The notes: generated from the sequence alone by a model not told the origin. A DNA stretch of 64,000 nucleotides from Opeltia flavorubescens (GCA_000442125.1 KE546974.1:1426001-1490000); one strand, 5' to 3'; counted from the stretch's first letter, positions 11,231 to 21,688 are shown. A program made the numbers and translations.

Positions 11231-11926
11231 TTATGGGGTGTAACTTGACGTTCGAGACCTTCGGCCGTGTGTAAAGAACAAGGAATCTTCGGTAGACCGG
11301 GTATAGTACGGAAGGTAATCTGTGCGGCAAAGTTTGGCCCCAATGTCGTGCGAAAGGCAAGAGTTGAGACTTGGCGAGAGATCGTGAGGAAGATTCCCGA
11401 GCTGCTGATGTACTGTTATCTTATGACACCGTGGAATAAATAATTTGCGAGCTCCCCCCTTCCCCTTTGCGACGCACCATGGGAGTTCAATTGACTGGCG
11501 AAGCTGTTCCGAAAGGGGTCTGCTGCAGGTCTTGTCAGAAACACTGATGAAAGGTGGCGGGGAGACGTGTAGGAAATATCCATGGTGAAGTCTGCAAGGA
11601 ATCCGGCATCTCATATCCCTCGGATTCGTCAAACTCGCCACGTCGTCTTCGTTCTCTGTTGATTGTAAGGCAATAGACATTTGTAGCTTGACAAGGCTGG
11701 TTGGGAAGGACAGGGTTGGTGTAAAGGGAGAGCAGTGGAGACCGTAGGCGCTTGTGTAGATGAAATTTATCGAGTTGGCGGCGTCGGGACATCGTGGTGG
11801 TGGTATTCGATCGATTGCGTGCTCGAGAGCAGGGGTTAGGTCTTGGATAGGTACTGGAGGTTGAAGAGACGCTGTACCTGGCTTCCGCATTCTGGGAAAA
11901 TTCTGGTTGGGCGTTGTTGGGTGCAA
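11231..11926 (-). CDS. Long open frame, hypothetical protein (231 aa)
   Basis: This is one of the longest uninterrupted frames in the left half. It overlaps a 165-codon frame (12032-11535) in another register with an equally good ATG. The two could be joined by splicing near 11880, where GTACAG follows AGCCAG. The sequence is rich in Pro, Ser and Arg with no domain I recognise. Overlapping open frames often arise by chance in sequence lacking TA-rich codons, so coding status is doubtful. Confidence 0.25.
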   Translation of the reverse strand: MHPTTPNQNFPRMRKPGTASLQPPVPIQDLTPALEHAIDRIPPPRCPDAANSINFIYTSAYGLHCSPFTPTLSFPTSLVKLQMSIALQSTENEDDVASLTNPRDMRCRIPCRLHHGYFLHVSPPPFISVSDKTCSRPLSEQLRQSIELPWCVAKGKGGARKLFIPRCHKITVHQQLGNLPHDLSPSLNSCLSHDIGAKLCRTDYLPYYTRSTEDSLFFTHGRRSRTSSYTP

Positions 11927-12475
11927 ATACCGTCCAACGGGGAGCTCGCCGTCGCTGTCGAGGAAGGGTTGAAGAAAACCGCGAAGGATGAAGGGCTAGT
12001 GTGGTTTCTGGCTTGATACGGTGGATGCTCATGTGCAGCTCGAGCTAGAACATGACGGGGCCTGGAACAAAGCTGGTGAAAATGGCCGTATCAAAGTTTA
12101 GCTAATTTCCCCTGTTATCCCCGAGCAAGACGGAGCTGCAGCTCATGTAGAGAGTAAGAATCTTGCCGGATGACTAGTCGGAATGACAGCTCCCCTGAAT
12201 TTGGGCCTGATAGAGATAAAGACCTTCGGTGCTATTGGCCGGAGCTGTGTAGAATAATTCCGGCAAATGACCAAGAATCCTGCTTCACCGCGTTTCAAAC
12301 GGGCAAGGGTCTGCCGCAGTCGTCTAATATAAAATAAGCCCACATTTCTTGTTCTTCCTGCTTTTTCCTTCTTCCCACACCCACCCTTTCAACCCATTCA
12401 AGTGCAGCAATTTAGCAGCCCGTACGCATCACCCTCGTTGCATCGACTACAAACCTTTTGATATCTTCCTTCTAG

Positions 12476-13230
12476 GAGCCCGAGGACCTGACAACCCGCG
12501 TCTGCAAATGGATCGATCGTCTGCCGATCACTCTCGAAGTTGAATTCAACAAAAATCCTACACCTACCGCAGCCGTACGGGAACGTATTGCACAAGACAT
12601 TCGCATGACGGAGCGATCCGTACAGATTTGGTTCCAAAACAGGTCCGAATAATCTTCACAGAGTACAATAGGGCGCGGCTGACCTATTAATAACAGGCGT
12701 GCAAAAATCAAGCTGTTGGCGAAGAAGAGCATCGAAACTGGCGAAGATTGCGACTCGATACCTGAGTGCAATGCCGAACCTACCTCGCAATGCAAGAATT
12801 CCGGAACGGCAAACCCAGCGCCAGAGAGCGTGCTCGACGAACTCCCTAATCACTCGCATGGGATTCTCGCCACAGAGGAGCACGTGGGGACCGTCGTTCC
12901 CGACTTTCGTCACCCACGAAGAACTATTACAGCAGCACGGTCCCCACGTGCTCATATCTCATTTCACCGCCGCCTTCTTCGCCGAAGATGGAAGCCACCA
13001 GATTGCTGTGGTGAACCGGATGGCTCGACGACCGAACAGGTATGTGAGCGGCTCGTTAGAGCGCCCACAGCCTGCACTGGGATGACGATCAAGACTGGTA
13101 GGCTGAGTCAATGCGAACCTACCTCGCAATGCAAGAATTCCAGAACGGCAAACCCAGAGAATTTTATGGGCCGCTAGGGTCGTGTACCGGATCCAATGAA
13201 GACACCTATGGAGGTGGCATGCTGATGAAT
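12476..13230 (+). pseudogene. HOY1-type homeobox gene relic, internally duplicated
   Basis: From an acceptor TCTAG at 12475 the frame reads a homeodomain helix 2-3 region, ERIAQDIRMTERSVQIWFQN, with the invariant W, F and N of helix 3. A 54-bp intron (12643-12696, GTCCGA donor, GGCTGACC branch motif, AACAG acceptor) splits the NR|RAKIK codon in phase. It is followed by LLAKKSIETGEDCDSIPE. This is the signature of the ascomycete HOY1/HbxA homeobox transcription factors, known from the family. After that point the sequence is scrambled. The ESMRTYLAMQ motif expected next appears intact only at 13108, followed by GGGMLMN, while a shifted version of the same bases (CCTACCTCGCAATGCAAGAA) occurs at 12784. 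Helix 1 is degenerate and the C-terminal domain is missing. The gene was copied, partly duplicated and broken. Confidence 0.75.
12878..12953. repeat. Perfect 17-bp inverted repeat with 42-nt loop
   Basis: GAGCACGTGGGGACCGT at 12878-12894 is the exact reverse complement of 12937-12953. The two arms lie inside the homeobox relic and contain the palindrome CACGTG. They could fold as a cruciform or an RNA hairpin. Confidence 0.95.
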
Positions 13231-13519
13231 GCTGATTTTTCCTGCCGGCAAAACCATGGAGTGCTACTTGGCTGCTACTGCGTCAAAATGGCGCGATTCA
13301 TTGTGTTGATGGAGGAGTCACGGTATGTTGGCCAGCCTAACTGTCTGATGGAAAAGATTCATTCTAATGTTCTGGGTAGAGAGTACAACATGATGGCTGC
13401 TCAAGTAGCAGATTATAAAAGGATCCTCGAAGATCTCCATGATCTTGTCGCTCGGAGGGAAGACCATGGATTGTTATTGGGGTGGGTTGTAGATAGCTGC
13501 TACTCTTCTTACTCATGAG

Positions 13520-14045
13520 CAAACACTTTCTTTTGCTGCAAGGAACTTTCTATGGTGCTACTGTATTCTCTACCATGTTTGACGCTGCTCGCAAGATGAC
13601 TCTACAACTCCGTAGGCCGTACGTCGATATCAAACACGCCGTCCATATGCGGAATCTCCTTCGAAGCAGGGACCGTTACTCCTAATGCAGCACGGTATTA
13701 CTCCGATACACTACTCATAGCAACGGCGTAGGCACTCGTTACATCGATGATCATAGTACTAGCTATGGGCATCCAGTCATGTGGGCCGTAGGAAGCAAAT
13801 ATTCGGTGACAGGGAGGTTGGGGCCTAGATATAGCTTAGGAAAACACTTCGAAGGGCTGATGAGCATCGTCACAACTTGATCTGCGGATTCTCGGCTCGA
13901 ACGAAGGCTAACACTGGGTCCAAGCCACTGTGAAACAGAGTTGGGTAACGGACCCTTTCTTTTCCTAAGCTACCTACACCCGCTGCGACGATCTCGCGTC
14001 CAACAGCAGCGATCTTAGTGGCGAAGGGGAAGCCCAGCAGCATGC
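13520..14045. other. No gene seen; isolated copy of the 7.7-10.7 kb block
   Basis: The only recognisable element is the reverse-strand copy near 13730-13765 (ATCATCGATGTAACGAGTGC). Nothing else here could be supported. Confidence 0.45.
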
Positions 14046-14517
14046 TCATCCCACAACTTGTATTCGTTGACCGCCCTCCACCGTCTCAAAAGTAATGGGG
14101 CTCACGGTGGTTAGATTCCGAACGGTCGAAAGGATTGAGAAGTCTTGGTATTTGGATTGCGTGCTCTGCCACTTCAAGTGTCCTTGGTTAAGCGCAGCTG
14201 AAACAGTTGATCTGCTTGACCCACTCCTACCACCAAATCCAACCTTCGAAGTCGCCGTAGGTAAACGTGGCCGATTGTCTGCTGCACGTCGCTTTTGGAG
14301 CATTGAGGAGTGTTGTGGGGAGGTTCTTGACGCCGTCGATGGATTGCGGAGGAAAAGGTAGGGAAGGATCGAAGCGTTGACTTGCTCCTGGCTGGACAAA
14401 TTGGGTTTTGAGCTTTCAATTGCCGGCGTCCTTTCCATACAACCATTAGAGAAACGTAACATTGAAGGCATGCCCAAGTTGCTTTACCTGCTCTCCTTTC
14501 CAATCCATTGTCAGATC

Positions 14518-14973
14518 CTAGCCGGGAAAGTCTCCCTGGAAATTTCCCGTGCTTGAATATCCCGCGCTGCTAGGAGGAGGATTCTGGTCAGGCTTTGTAG
14601 GCTTCAGACAGTAGCTTTGGAAGGTGGAAGGCATTACCAACTCTTCGAAAAGTCCATTCGCCCGTAGCTGGGGCTTCAATGCGGGCTGTTCCTTGCTGCT
14701 GTAGTGTTCTAGGTTGCGGATTGCGGCCAAAGCTGGGAGGGTAGTTCTGCGTCGGCGGTCTTTGCACCTTTGGGCTAAGATGGTAGAATTGAAGGCAGTA
14801 GAAAAGAAGACGATCCAAGCTTCTCTGGGAGGAACGGGGGCTCTTTCAAGTTGTAAGGAAGAGTTGTTTGCTGCTGCTGGTTTGTTGCATTTGGCGGCAT
14901 CAAAGAAAATGATTTTAGCAAGCAAATGCGGAGCATCCCACATAAGGGGGCCTGAATGATACACCCAGCACAT
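14518..14973 (-). CDS. Member A of a dispersed WDAP gene family, unknown function
   Basis: The frame from the ATG at 14973 gives 151 residues and opens with CWVYHSGPLMWDAPHLLAK followed by IIFFDAAKCNKPAAANNSS. Two other loci in the window share this N-terminal block. The plus-strand copy at 58969 has WVYHSGPFLWDAPLLL with nearly identical DNA over about 45 bp. The plus-strand copy at 54828 has LLARKVLFNAADCSRP. About 40 bp upstream of the start (15005-15050) is also conserved at 54740-54780. No domain is recognised; the N-terminus is hydrophobic and could be a membrane or targeting segment. The C-terminal half is Pro/Ser-rich, and alternative frames over 14588-14818 look equally protein-like, so an intron or decay in the 3' part is possible. 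Confidence 0.45.
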   Translation of the reverse strand: MCWVYHSGPLMWDAPHLLAKIIFFDAAKCNKPAAANNSSLQLERAPVPPREAWIVFFSTAFNSTILAQRCKDRRRRTTLPALAAIRNLEHYSSKEQPALKPQLRANGLFEELVMPSTFQSYCLKPTKPDQNPPPSSAGYSSTGNFQGDFPG

Positions 14974-15220
14974 AGTTTCTTTGTAGTCCTACGGGCAATC
15001 AATAAGACTGATACCACTGTTCTTTGAAGTATGTCGTGTGGTTGTTGTTGTATGTGCGCTCCTGATTGAATTGTGCTTGTATTCCGTCTGGCTTTTCCCT
15101 ATCAAGCCGTCACGGCGCCGAGAAACTGCATCATTCTAACCAGACACCTTTGCACCCACATACTGGAAACATTGACAACCTCCTTCGACGATTGAACACT
15201 GACTGTCAGATTCCCGCTCT

Positions 15221-15530
15221 TCCTACTTCCTACCCATCGAAAACGTTTCGACGTCCTCCTAGACAAGCTTTCTCAACATCTCCATACCCAGTCTTTCCTC
15301 TTCAGCGTGACCGAGCCGAGCGAGCTCTACAGCGGCTTTCAAGATTTCGGCAAGGACTACTCCTCAGTGCTCACCTAACCTCCTACCCATCGAAATCATC
15401 TCAGCTGCTTTTCTTAGACAAGCAGCTTTCTCAACACCTCCGTACTCAGTCCTTCCCCTTCAGTGTGACCAAGCCTAGGGAACTTTGCAGCGGCTGGCAA
15501 GATTTCGACAACGACGGATTCTCAGTACGT
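15221..15530 (+). repeat. Tandem ~156-bp repeat conserved at protein level
   Basis: Units at about 15221-15373 and 15378-15530 align along their whole length. The first reads LLDKLSQHLHTQSFLFSVTE then PSELYSGFQDFGKDYSSV. The second reads FLDKQLSQHLRTQSFPFSVT then KPRELCSGWQDFDNDGFSV. Many differences are synonymous or conservative, which indicates that the duplication was once translated. The two units are now in different frames of the genomic DNA. I do not recognise the repeat. Confidence 0.75.
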
Positions 15531-15558
15531 CTAAAAACATCGCCCTTTCTTCCCAACC

Positions 15559-15768
15559 ATGTGCTGCAACATCATATTCTACTGCCCCATCCGGGGCTGC
15601 AATAGGCGAGACCCCGTTGAATACCGGCCATGCGACTTCGCACAATGGAGGAGAGTTCGCTGCACCGTTATCCGATATCCTTGCGCACGCTGGCATACAT
15701 GCGAAAGACCAATGTCCTGTCTCTATAGGAGAGGCGTCCCTTGTCGGCGTCCAAGGCTCAGGCTCTGA
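15559..15768 (+). CDS. Possible small cysteine- and arginine-rich protein (69 aa)
   Basis: An ATG at 15559 opens a 69-codon frame with about ten cysteines and many arginines (MCCNIIFYCPIRGCNRRDPV). Short proteins starting MC with spaced cysteines are common in filamentous ascomycetes. No signal peptide is present. A second frame over the same bases (15485-15772) is also open, so this call rests on cysteine spacing alone. Confidence 0.3.
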   Translation: MCCNIIFYCPIRGCNRRDPVEYRPCDFAQWRRVRCTVIRYPCARWHTCERPMSCLYRRGVPCRRPRLRL

Positions 15769-16076
15769 GTAAAGACAAGTCAAACCCGAAAGGCGTCACC
15801 AGACTTCTGCGGCATTCCCTCCCTATTAAGCGGCTGAACCCAGTCCAATATATTGGCAGTGTTACCAGGCAAACGAAGACGTCGAGGTACCGGCAGTCGA
15901 CGCGCCTACTCAGATTCAAAGCACGGAGTAGACCTTGTACAAAGAGCTCCAATTGGCTCCGGAGAATGTCCCTTGATGATTTGGCCGCAGCACGGGCCTG
16001 GAGATTGAGTAGTGAAGCGCTGGGCAGAGTCGCTCCGAGGATTGGACGGAGAATCGACGAAACTTGATAGCATATC

Positions 16077-16490
16077 CATTACCAAGGCTTTCAACTATTT
16101 CCCAACGTCTCTCTTCAAGGAAATTGAACGGAGCCGCAAAGATATGAAAAAGATTGACCCTACCGGACTTGCAGATTTCGGGCCGCCGCCGACCAACACA
16201 GCATCGGGCTAGTAAGCTATGGCAGGTTGGGAGAAGGTGCGCTCTGGGCCATTTCATTCCTGAGTGGAGCTAATGGTTGCGAGGAAGATCCCCCGTGGCC
16301 ATACTCTGGCGTCCGACCACCCTCGTCATTCGCCGAGAACAATATGGAAAGCGGAACACATTGGTCGAGGTCCACGAGCTTTCTTCACAGCATCCTACCT
16401 TCAAAAGACTTCCGCAAAGCTCTCGTTGCGGCCCTCGAACGGATCATGAAACATACTAAGCCTTTGGGACTACCCGATCTCGGTCGATGA
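16077..16490 (+). repeat. Diverged tandem repeat of a ~40-residue module
   Basis: One frame at 16077-16196 reads AFNYFPTSLFKEIERSRKDM then KKIDPTGLADFG. Another at about 16365-16488 reads LHSILPSKDFRKALVAALER then IMKHTKPLGLPDLG. The two modules align over about 38 residues with shared F/L, K, E-R, K, P-GL-D-G positions, about 285 bp apart. They look like helical repeat units of a decayed gene of unknown type. Confidence 0.45.
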
Positions 16491-17069
16491 AGAGAAGAGC
16501 AGAGCATTGCTCCTACTAGTCTCAACGAATCGTCTTACTTCCGGCAGCAGCAGGTACGCCATGAATAAGCCAAATTGGACAAGGACGACCATTGTTTGAT
16601 CCAGTCTCTTCATCACCGCTGGGACAAGCAACGTCGAAAGAATCGCAAGGCCCTGCGTATCCTCAACCAGGAAGATAAATCAGAGCGAGATTGGTTTTGA
16701 TGAACTTATCGCGACAGTTGGATGTGTCACCGTCCCCTTTCTCAATGCGTCAGCTTCATGGAAGAAAGAGCCCCTGCCATGCCTGTGGCGATATCGGAAC
16801 CCCAGGTGAGCACGCATCCATATGGGATGGCATTTGAATGGCGCTTCAAGATGGATAATACAGCCCACGTTGTGGTGGACAATTATTGAGGCAAAGAGCT
16901 GTGTAACGGAATACCAAGCCGATTCACTTTTTGGAAGACGAATGGAGATACAACCCAGAACCGGGTGCCCAAAAGGCAGGAAGGAGCGTCCCTTATCCTA
17001 GCATTGAATGGACCGGCTAACACATGCAGCATAGGTAGCGGCACGGCCTCAGACTAGCCTTCGACAATT

Positions 17070-18960
17070 AGCGGTAGGATCGGCGGCTCGACACCGAGAC
17101 AGGAGATGAACCCAAGGCGATCCCCCTGATAGCCGGTATCGACAACTTGGCGTAGCTGTCAATGGCCGACATTCGACCACCTCTTCAACCTTGAGATATC
17201 CAATTGATCAGGGATGCTTGTTCCGGCCCAATGCTCGGTACACCATAGGCAGGAGATCCTTGATCCCAGCTGGAAGTGCACCGCAACATCAAAGCTTTCT
17301 GGTGTTTTACGATTCTCCGATCCCCCGGACTGGCTCGTCAAAGGCTGCTATGGCTCGAGATAATCTGCCGCCACCCCCTGAGCACCGATGGTTGTCCGCG
17401 GCCGAGCTTGGGGATGATCCGATGAAGATTTAATGCAACAACTGGGTAACAGACTCCTTGGAAATATGGCTCGAATATCAGCAAGGTACGCATCGATATA
17501 TCGTGGTGCTGTGCTGTGCTATTGTCTGCATAAACATGCGTTCCGACCGAAATATGACGACGGCCGATCACGGCTCGTCGTCGGTTGATCGACTACCTCC
17601 ACGACCTTGGACCTACCAAGCTAAACTGGTATAATCTGAGTCGCCCAATAGCTGTTCAGGCACGGCATAGGCTGGCACTGTCGATATCGGCAAGATGTAT
17701 GACATTCTTGTGCTTCGTTGAGATCGGACGATGTCCTGTCTTCATGATCACTGACTATATCGGTAGTATGACAAGGCTTGCTAGGGCCTTCGAATATATC
17801 CCAGCGACGAATCATCCCGGAGAACTGAGCTGGGCTGATCGGTAAAGTCATTGTGGTCATGATCCGCGCAGGAAGAATGTATCTGGACATTGGGATGAGA
17901 AGATCCCCCATTTATTCCTTCGACAGCCGGTAGCGAAACTCTCCACTCGGATTCGACCATGGTTCAGCGTTGGATTCGGAGCTTGGCGTTCCCCAAGGGT
18001 TGGAAGCCGTGTCATGGCAAGGTATAATGCATGTCGGCTTCTCATCATCCATCATGCGATCCGATTAATTCGCCGGCATCAACATGTCCTGAACTCGGAA
18101 ACGGCCTTGAGAGGCGATCCCATGATTTTTTTCAAGATTCTTCAACACGGCAAGGTGTACCATTCCATCAGGAGAGCCGACGTCCTTAAATCCCTTTGAC
18201 TAATACAGAGATGACTTGCCATAGTTCGTCATAGCATTCACCTGAATCCTCAGCATTAATTCGTCTTATATTTACGGTATGACGGTGGGTGGCGAATAGG
18301 CCCTTATTATGAGAACTTAACATCCAGGCAAGGTATATACCATTTCACCAAAACACGCAAACCCCCTGAATTTTCTTCTCCATTGACAGATGGTGTTGAA
18401 GGCCCGCCGTCGTGCTCAACCATCTCTTCGATGTCGATGTATCCTGGATTCAAGGAATGCGGAGGGACGCAACCACCCCTTGTCCGGGGGTTATCATGCC
18501 AGTCAAGGTATGTACCATCCCATCAAGACGTGCCAACACTCCTCATCTTTCTTGATTATAGGTGATGGAGGCTCGTCGCAATGTTTGACTATCTCTTCGA
18601 TATCGGAATATATTTGGTTCGGAGTACGGGGGGAGGAGGCGGAGATTCCCTTGTGGGTAGTCATGCCCAGGCGAGGTATGTACCGTCCCATCTAGCCGCA
18701 CCAATTCACTCGATCCTTGATAAAGGTCGACAGCGAAGGTCTGCTATGGTATTCGATCACCTCATCAGTGCTGAACTGTCATGGGGTCGGATCATGGCGG
18801 AGGAAGCCATTCACCGCCGCTTCCTCCGCCCTGGAGGCTTCACGTCCCTAGCAAGGTATATTCCATTCCTTCGAGGCTTGCTGATCTTCCCTCATCTTCT
18901 GACCGTCGATAGCGAGAGCCGATGATGACTGGGAACGGTGTTCGACCGCCTCTTCACTGC
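17070..18960 (+). repeat. ~180-bp tandem array whose units contain intron-like segments
   Basis: The clearest units start at candidate donors at 18331, 18513, 18676 and 18856 (CAAGGTATGTACCATCCCAT and variants), with earlier diverged ones near 17232, 17845, 18024 and 18152. After each donor come about 50-60 bp ending in YAG or AAG (TTCTTGATTATAG, TCCATTGACAG, CCGTCGATAG). An exon-like segment of about 105-118 bp follows, carrying CGTCGCAATGTTTGACTATC, TCTTCGATATCGG and a Gly-rich GGGGGAGGAGG part. The ends of the exon-like segments (TCATGCCCAGGCGAG) are also conserved. Stops interrupt most units. The pattern suggests tandem duplication of an exon together with its intron. Confidence 0.6.
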
Positions 18961-19242
18961 AGGTATGGTGGTCATGGTGTAAGGGGGTTTAATCAGAGTT
19001 AGCGATGCCTCCAGGGTCATAGTAAGCAACAAGTAAGCTTGAGGAGGTTTGAGGGTATCTGGAGGCTTCTAACAAGGCGAGGGAAGTGTTCAAGGCTCGT
19101 CATCGCTGTTACAAGGAAGGAATGGGGAAAGAGCGACGTGAAAAACAAGGGGGCATGGAAAACGGAATGTTCCGCGCCGAGATTAATTTTTTCGAACACA
19201 AGAGGCAGCTGCAATACAAAGCTTGGTATACCTTTCGGATTG

Positions 19243-19641
19243 CTACATACACCCTGGGGAAGTCCATTCATGCTGACAGCGACGCTGACCTGTTTCGACT
19301 CTCCGTCGTGACTTCCGCCTGTCATGGCATACGGCGGTGAGCTCCGCTCCGAAGATAGCAATTCCGCCGAGCCCCATCCATCCACCAAGCGGTTTGCGAC
19401 CATGATTTCCTGACACGCACACTGACCAAGATTGCATCTTCTTCTTGTATATGATCCACACTTCGTTTGCTCTGAAAGATCCACCGCGGCGTACGAGATT
19501 GACCCTATCCAGGATCTCCCAAGCTTGCTCCCCTTCACATGAATACTCACCAACACCTTCCAGCTTACCAGCACTTGCTCTATCCCATTTCCCATCCGCC
19601 TTGCCCTCGATTCGATCACCCGTGCCTGTTCCATGCGTCAT
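19243..19641 (-). CDS. Hypothetical protein, weakly supported
   Basis: A 132-codon frame from 19641 contains a convincing stretch, GVGEYSCEGEQAWEILDRVN then LVRRGGSFRANEVWIIYKKK, mixing charged and aromatic residues like a folded domain. The remainder is basic and less protein-like, so a short intron may be present. A longer overlapping minus frame (19634-19017) exists. There is no domain, paralogue or clear promoter. Confidence 0.3.
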   Translation of the reverse strand: MTHGTGTGDRIEGKADGKWDRASAGKLEGVGEYSCEGEQAWEILDRVNLVRRGGSFRANEVWIIYKKKMQSWSVCVSGNHGRKPLGGWMGLGGIAIFGAELTAVCHDRRKSRRRVETGQRRCQHEWTSPGCM

Positions 19642-20099
19642 CTACCTGTTATCATATCACTCCGCAGCTCGGTGATCTGCAAACACCATCACAGGGCGTA
19701 CTTACCGTCATCTTACCTGCAGGGTATAACTTCCTTCACTTTCCCCCTTCCATTATGACCGATATGATGGATGTCTCCCTGCCCGCAAGTCTGATCTCTT
19801 CCAGCAGCGGACGGCTCTCTGTTCTTGGAGTATTCATTCCAAGGCGCCTTTCCCATCCTTCCTTGAGATCTGACAAAATCCCGACCTTTCATCCCTACTG
19901 ATGTCTCTACCAATGCTTGAGAACTGACTGTAGCGACGTTTGTTGACGGGATACTTGCACAGGTAGGCTTACATGGTTGAGAATTATCGCTAACTTTCCT
20001 TGGTCCGTTCATCCTCTGGATGGAAATACTCGATCGACCTGCTCCAATTACCCTCTACTATCTTATTCTGCCACGATTATCTGATCCTTTGGTTGCGAC

Positions 20100-21400
20100 G
20101 ATGAGATTACTTCTCTGGCTCGAATACTGGCGAGTTGTTTCTTTTAACGTTAGAGACGATCATCGTTGTTGGCGTTGGCGTTGTATGGAGAATCAACCCG
20201 CCTCCAAAAGTCATTTAGATCTCCTAGCACGTCGTTGGGCTTTGGAGTGGGAATGCGATTCTAGTCGTAAGCCAAGATTGGATCCTCGTAGGCGAAGGCA
20301 ATTGGGGAAAGTAGGATGTTTCCTTCATCCGCGTAAGGGATTTCTTGTGTCTCAGCTTTTGCTTCCCTGCTTCACCACCAACCCCGTTGTCTTTCCTTCT
20401 CTTTGANACAATTTTCGTAGTAGCGCATCAATCTCTTGTCGCCGGAAATCTTGAAAAGGGAGGATGGACGGGGAGAAATGCGTTCTGAAGATGTCGGGGA
20501 ATTCCGTTACCAGTCATCTTTTCGTCTGCTCAAGGGAATTGGTTCGTTCAATTCCCAGTTGGCTCTTGCAATTTGTGTCCTTTCTCATCGTACTGCCAAT
20601 CCGGCCTCGTGTCCCCAGAACCTGTAAGGGTAGGATAAATAGGGGTAAGGATGGACGAGGAGAGACGCGTCTCGAAAAAGTGTAAGGACCTTCCAACGTC
20701 TGTCTCTTCTGGAATGCAGCTCGTGATTACTTACTTCGTCCATACCCCCGGTTGGTGTCCTCCCTTTGGGAATGTTCATGTCGTACTTGCGCGTCGTTGT
20801 TTCGTCGCCGGGATTGATGAAGGGGGGATGGACGAGGAAAAGGTTCATATCGGTAGGGCAGGGGAGTCCTAGTGTCGGTCTCTTCTGTAATCACGCTCTT
20901 GAATTCTTATGCTTTGTCCGTACTCCAGCTTGCTATTCTCCTTCTTTTGTCGCTTTTTTCGGACATGCAATTCGGCATCCTTGCCCAAAACCTTTAAGGG
21001 GGCAGATGGATGGGAAATAATCCCTCTCGACAGAAGGGTAAGGGGTTTTCCCATGTCGTGTCTTTTCAGATTTGAATCCCTTGGTTCTTTACTCTCCTTC
21101 AATCCTCGTCTTGACTTCTTTTCTTATAGATACCCCTATTGTAGGAGCACTCGGTCCCTAATTGCCCAAATCTTTGAGAGGGAGGATGAGTGGATGGATT
21201 GCGACTCCGCTGTGAATTTTCCTACGGCTCTGACAAATCGAAGGGAGAACTCGACGGTGTAGGTCCAGTGTAGAGGTCGTATGGGGATTCAATCCTTGTG
21301 GAAAATTGGTAAAGGGGCTTTTGACTAGACGTTAACGTGTGTTGTTCCCTTCCTTGCTCTTCCTCATGCAACGACGCTCGTCGCACAGGCCGATTTTGCT
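20100..21400 (+). repeat. ~180-bp tandem array with an intron-like part in each unit
   Basis: The motif AGGATGGACGAGGAGAGACG and variants recur near 20460, 20648, 20825, 21003 and 21184 (steps 188, 177, 178 and 181), with weaker copies near 20100 and 20278. Each is followed by a donor-like GTAAGG or GTAGGG, a conserved TGTCTCTTCTG-type pyrimidine tract and an acceptor-like CAG (GGAATGCAG, TGTCTTTTCAG). Then comes a segment with CTTCGTCCATACCCCCGGTT and its relatives. The frame is interrupted in most units. Unit length matches the 17-19 kb array although the sequences are not obviously related. Confidence 0.65.
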
Positions 21401-21595
21401 TACTCCGCTCTGAATGTGGATGGGCCGGATGGACATGGGATCGTTCCTTGGCTTCGAAGTGGTTTTGATTCTTCCGGGAGAAATAGGAGGCGGCGTTGTT
21501 CGTAAGAAAGGTGGAACCAGGTGGGAGGTAACGGCACGCCGTCGTCGACGTCGCTCTTTATTTTTCTTGGTGTTTTCCCTATTCACCGTCAGCTG

Positions 21596-21663
21596 TTTGC
21601 TTTGAAGTTCTGTTTGCTTTGAAGTTCTGTTTGCTTTGAAGTTCTGTTTGCTTTGAAGTTTGC
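21596..21663. repeat. 17-bp minisatellite, four units
   Basis: TTTGCTTTGAAGTTCTG is repeated head to tail three times exactly, followed by a fourth partial unit. Confidence 0.93.
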
Positions 21664-21688
21664 TTGCTGCATGTTACCGTGCTAGCTC

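Noticed and set aside
11535-12032. 165-codon minus frame as a separate gene
   Set aside because: It overlaps the longer 11926-11231 frame on the same strand; at most one of the two, or a spliced combination, can be real.
15485-15772. 95-codon frame overlapping the cysteine-rich candidate
   Set aside because: No motif or paralogue. Retained only as a competitor lowering confidence in the 15559-15768 call.
17070-21400. CRISPR-like array
   Set aside because: The units are too long, diverged along their whole length rather than repeat plus unique spacer, and the organism is a fungus.
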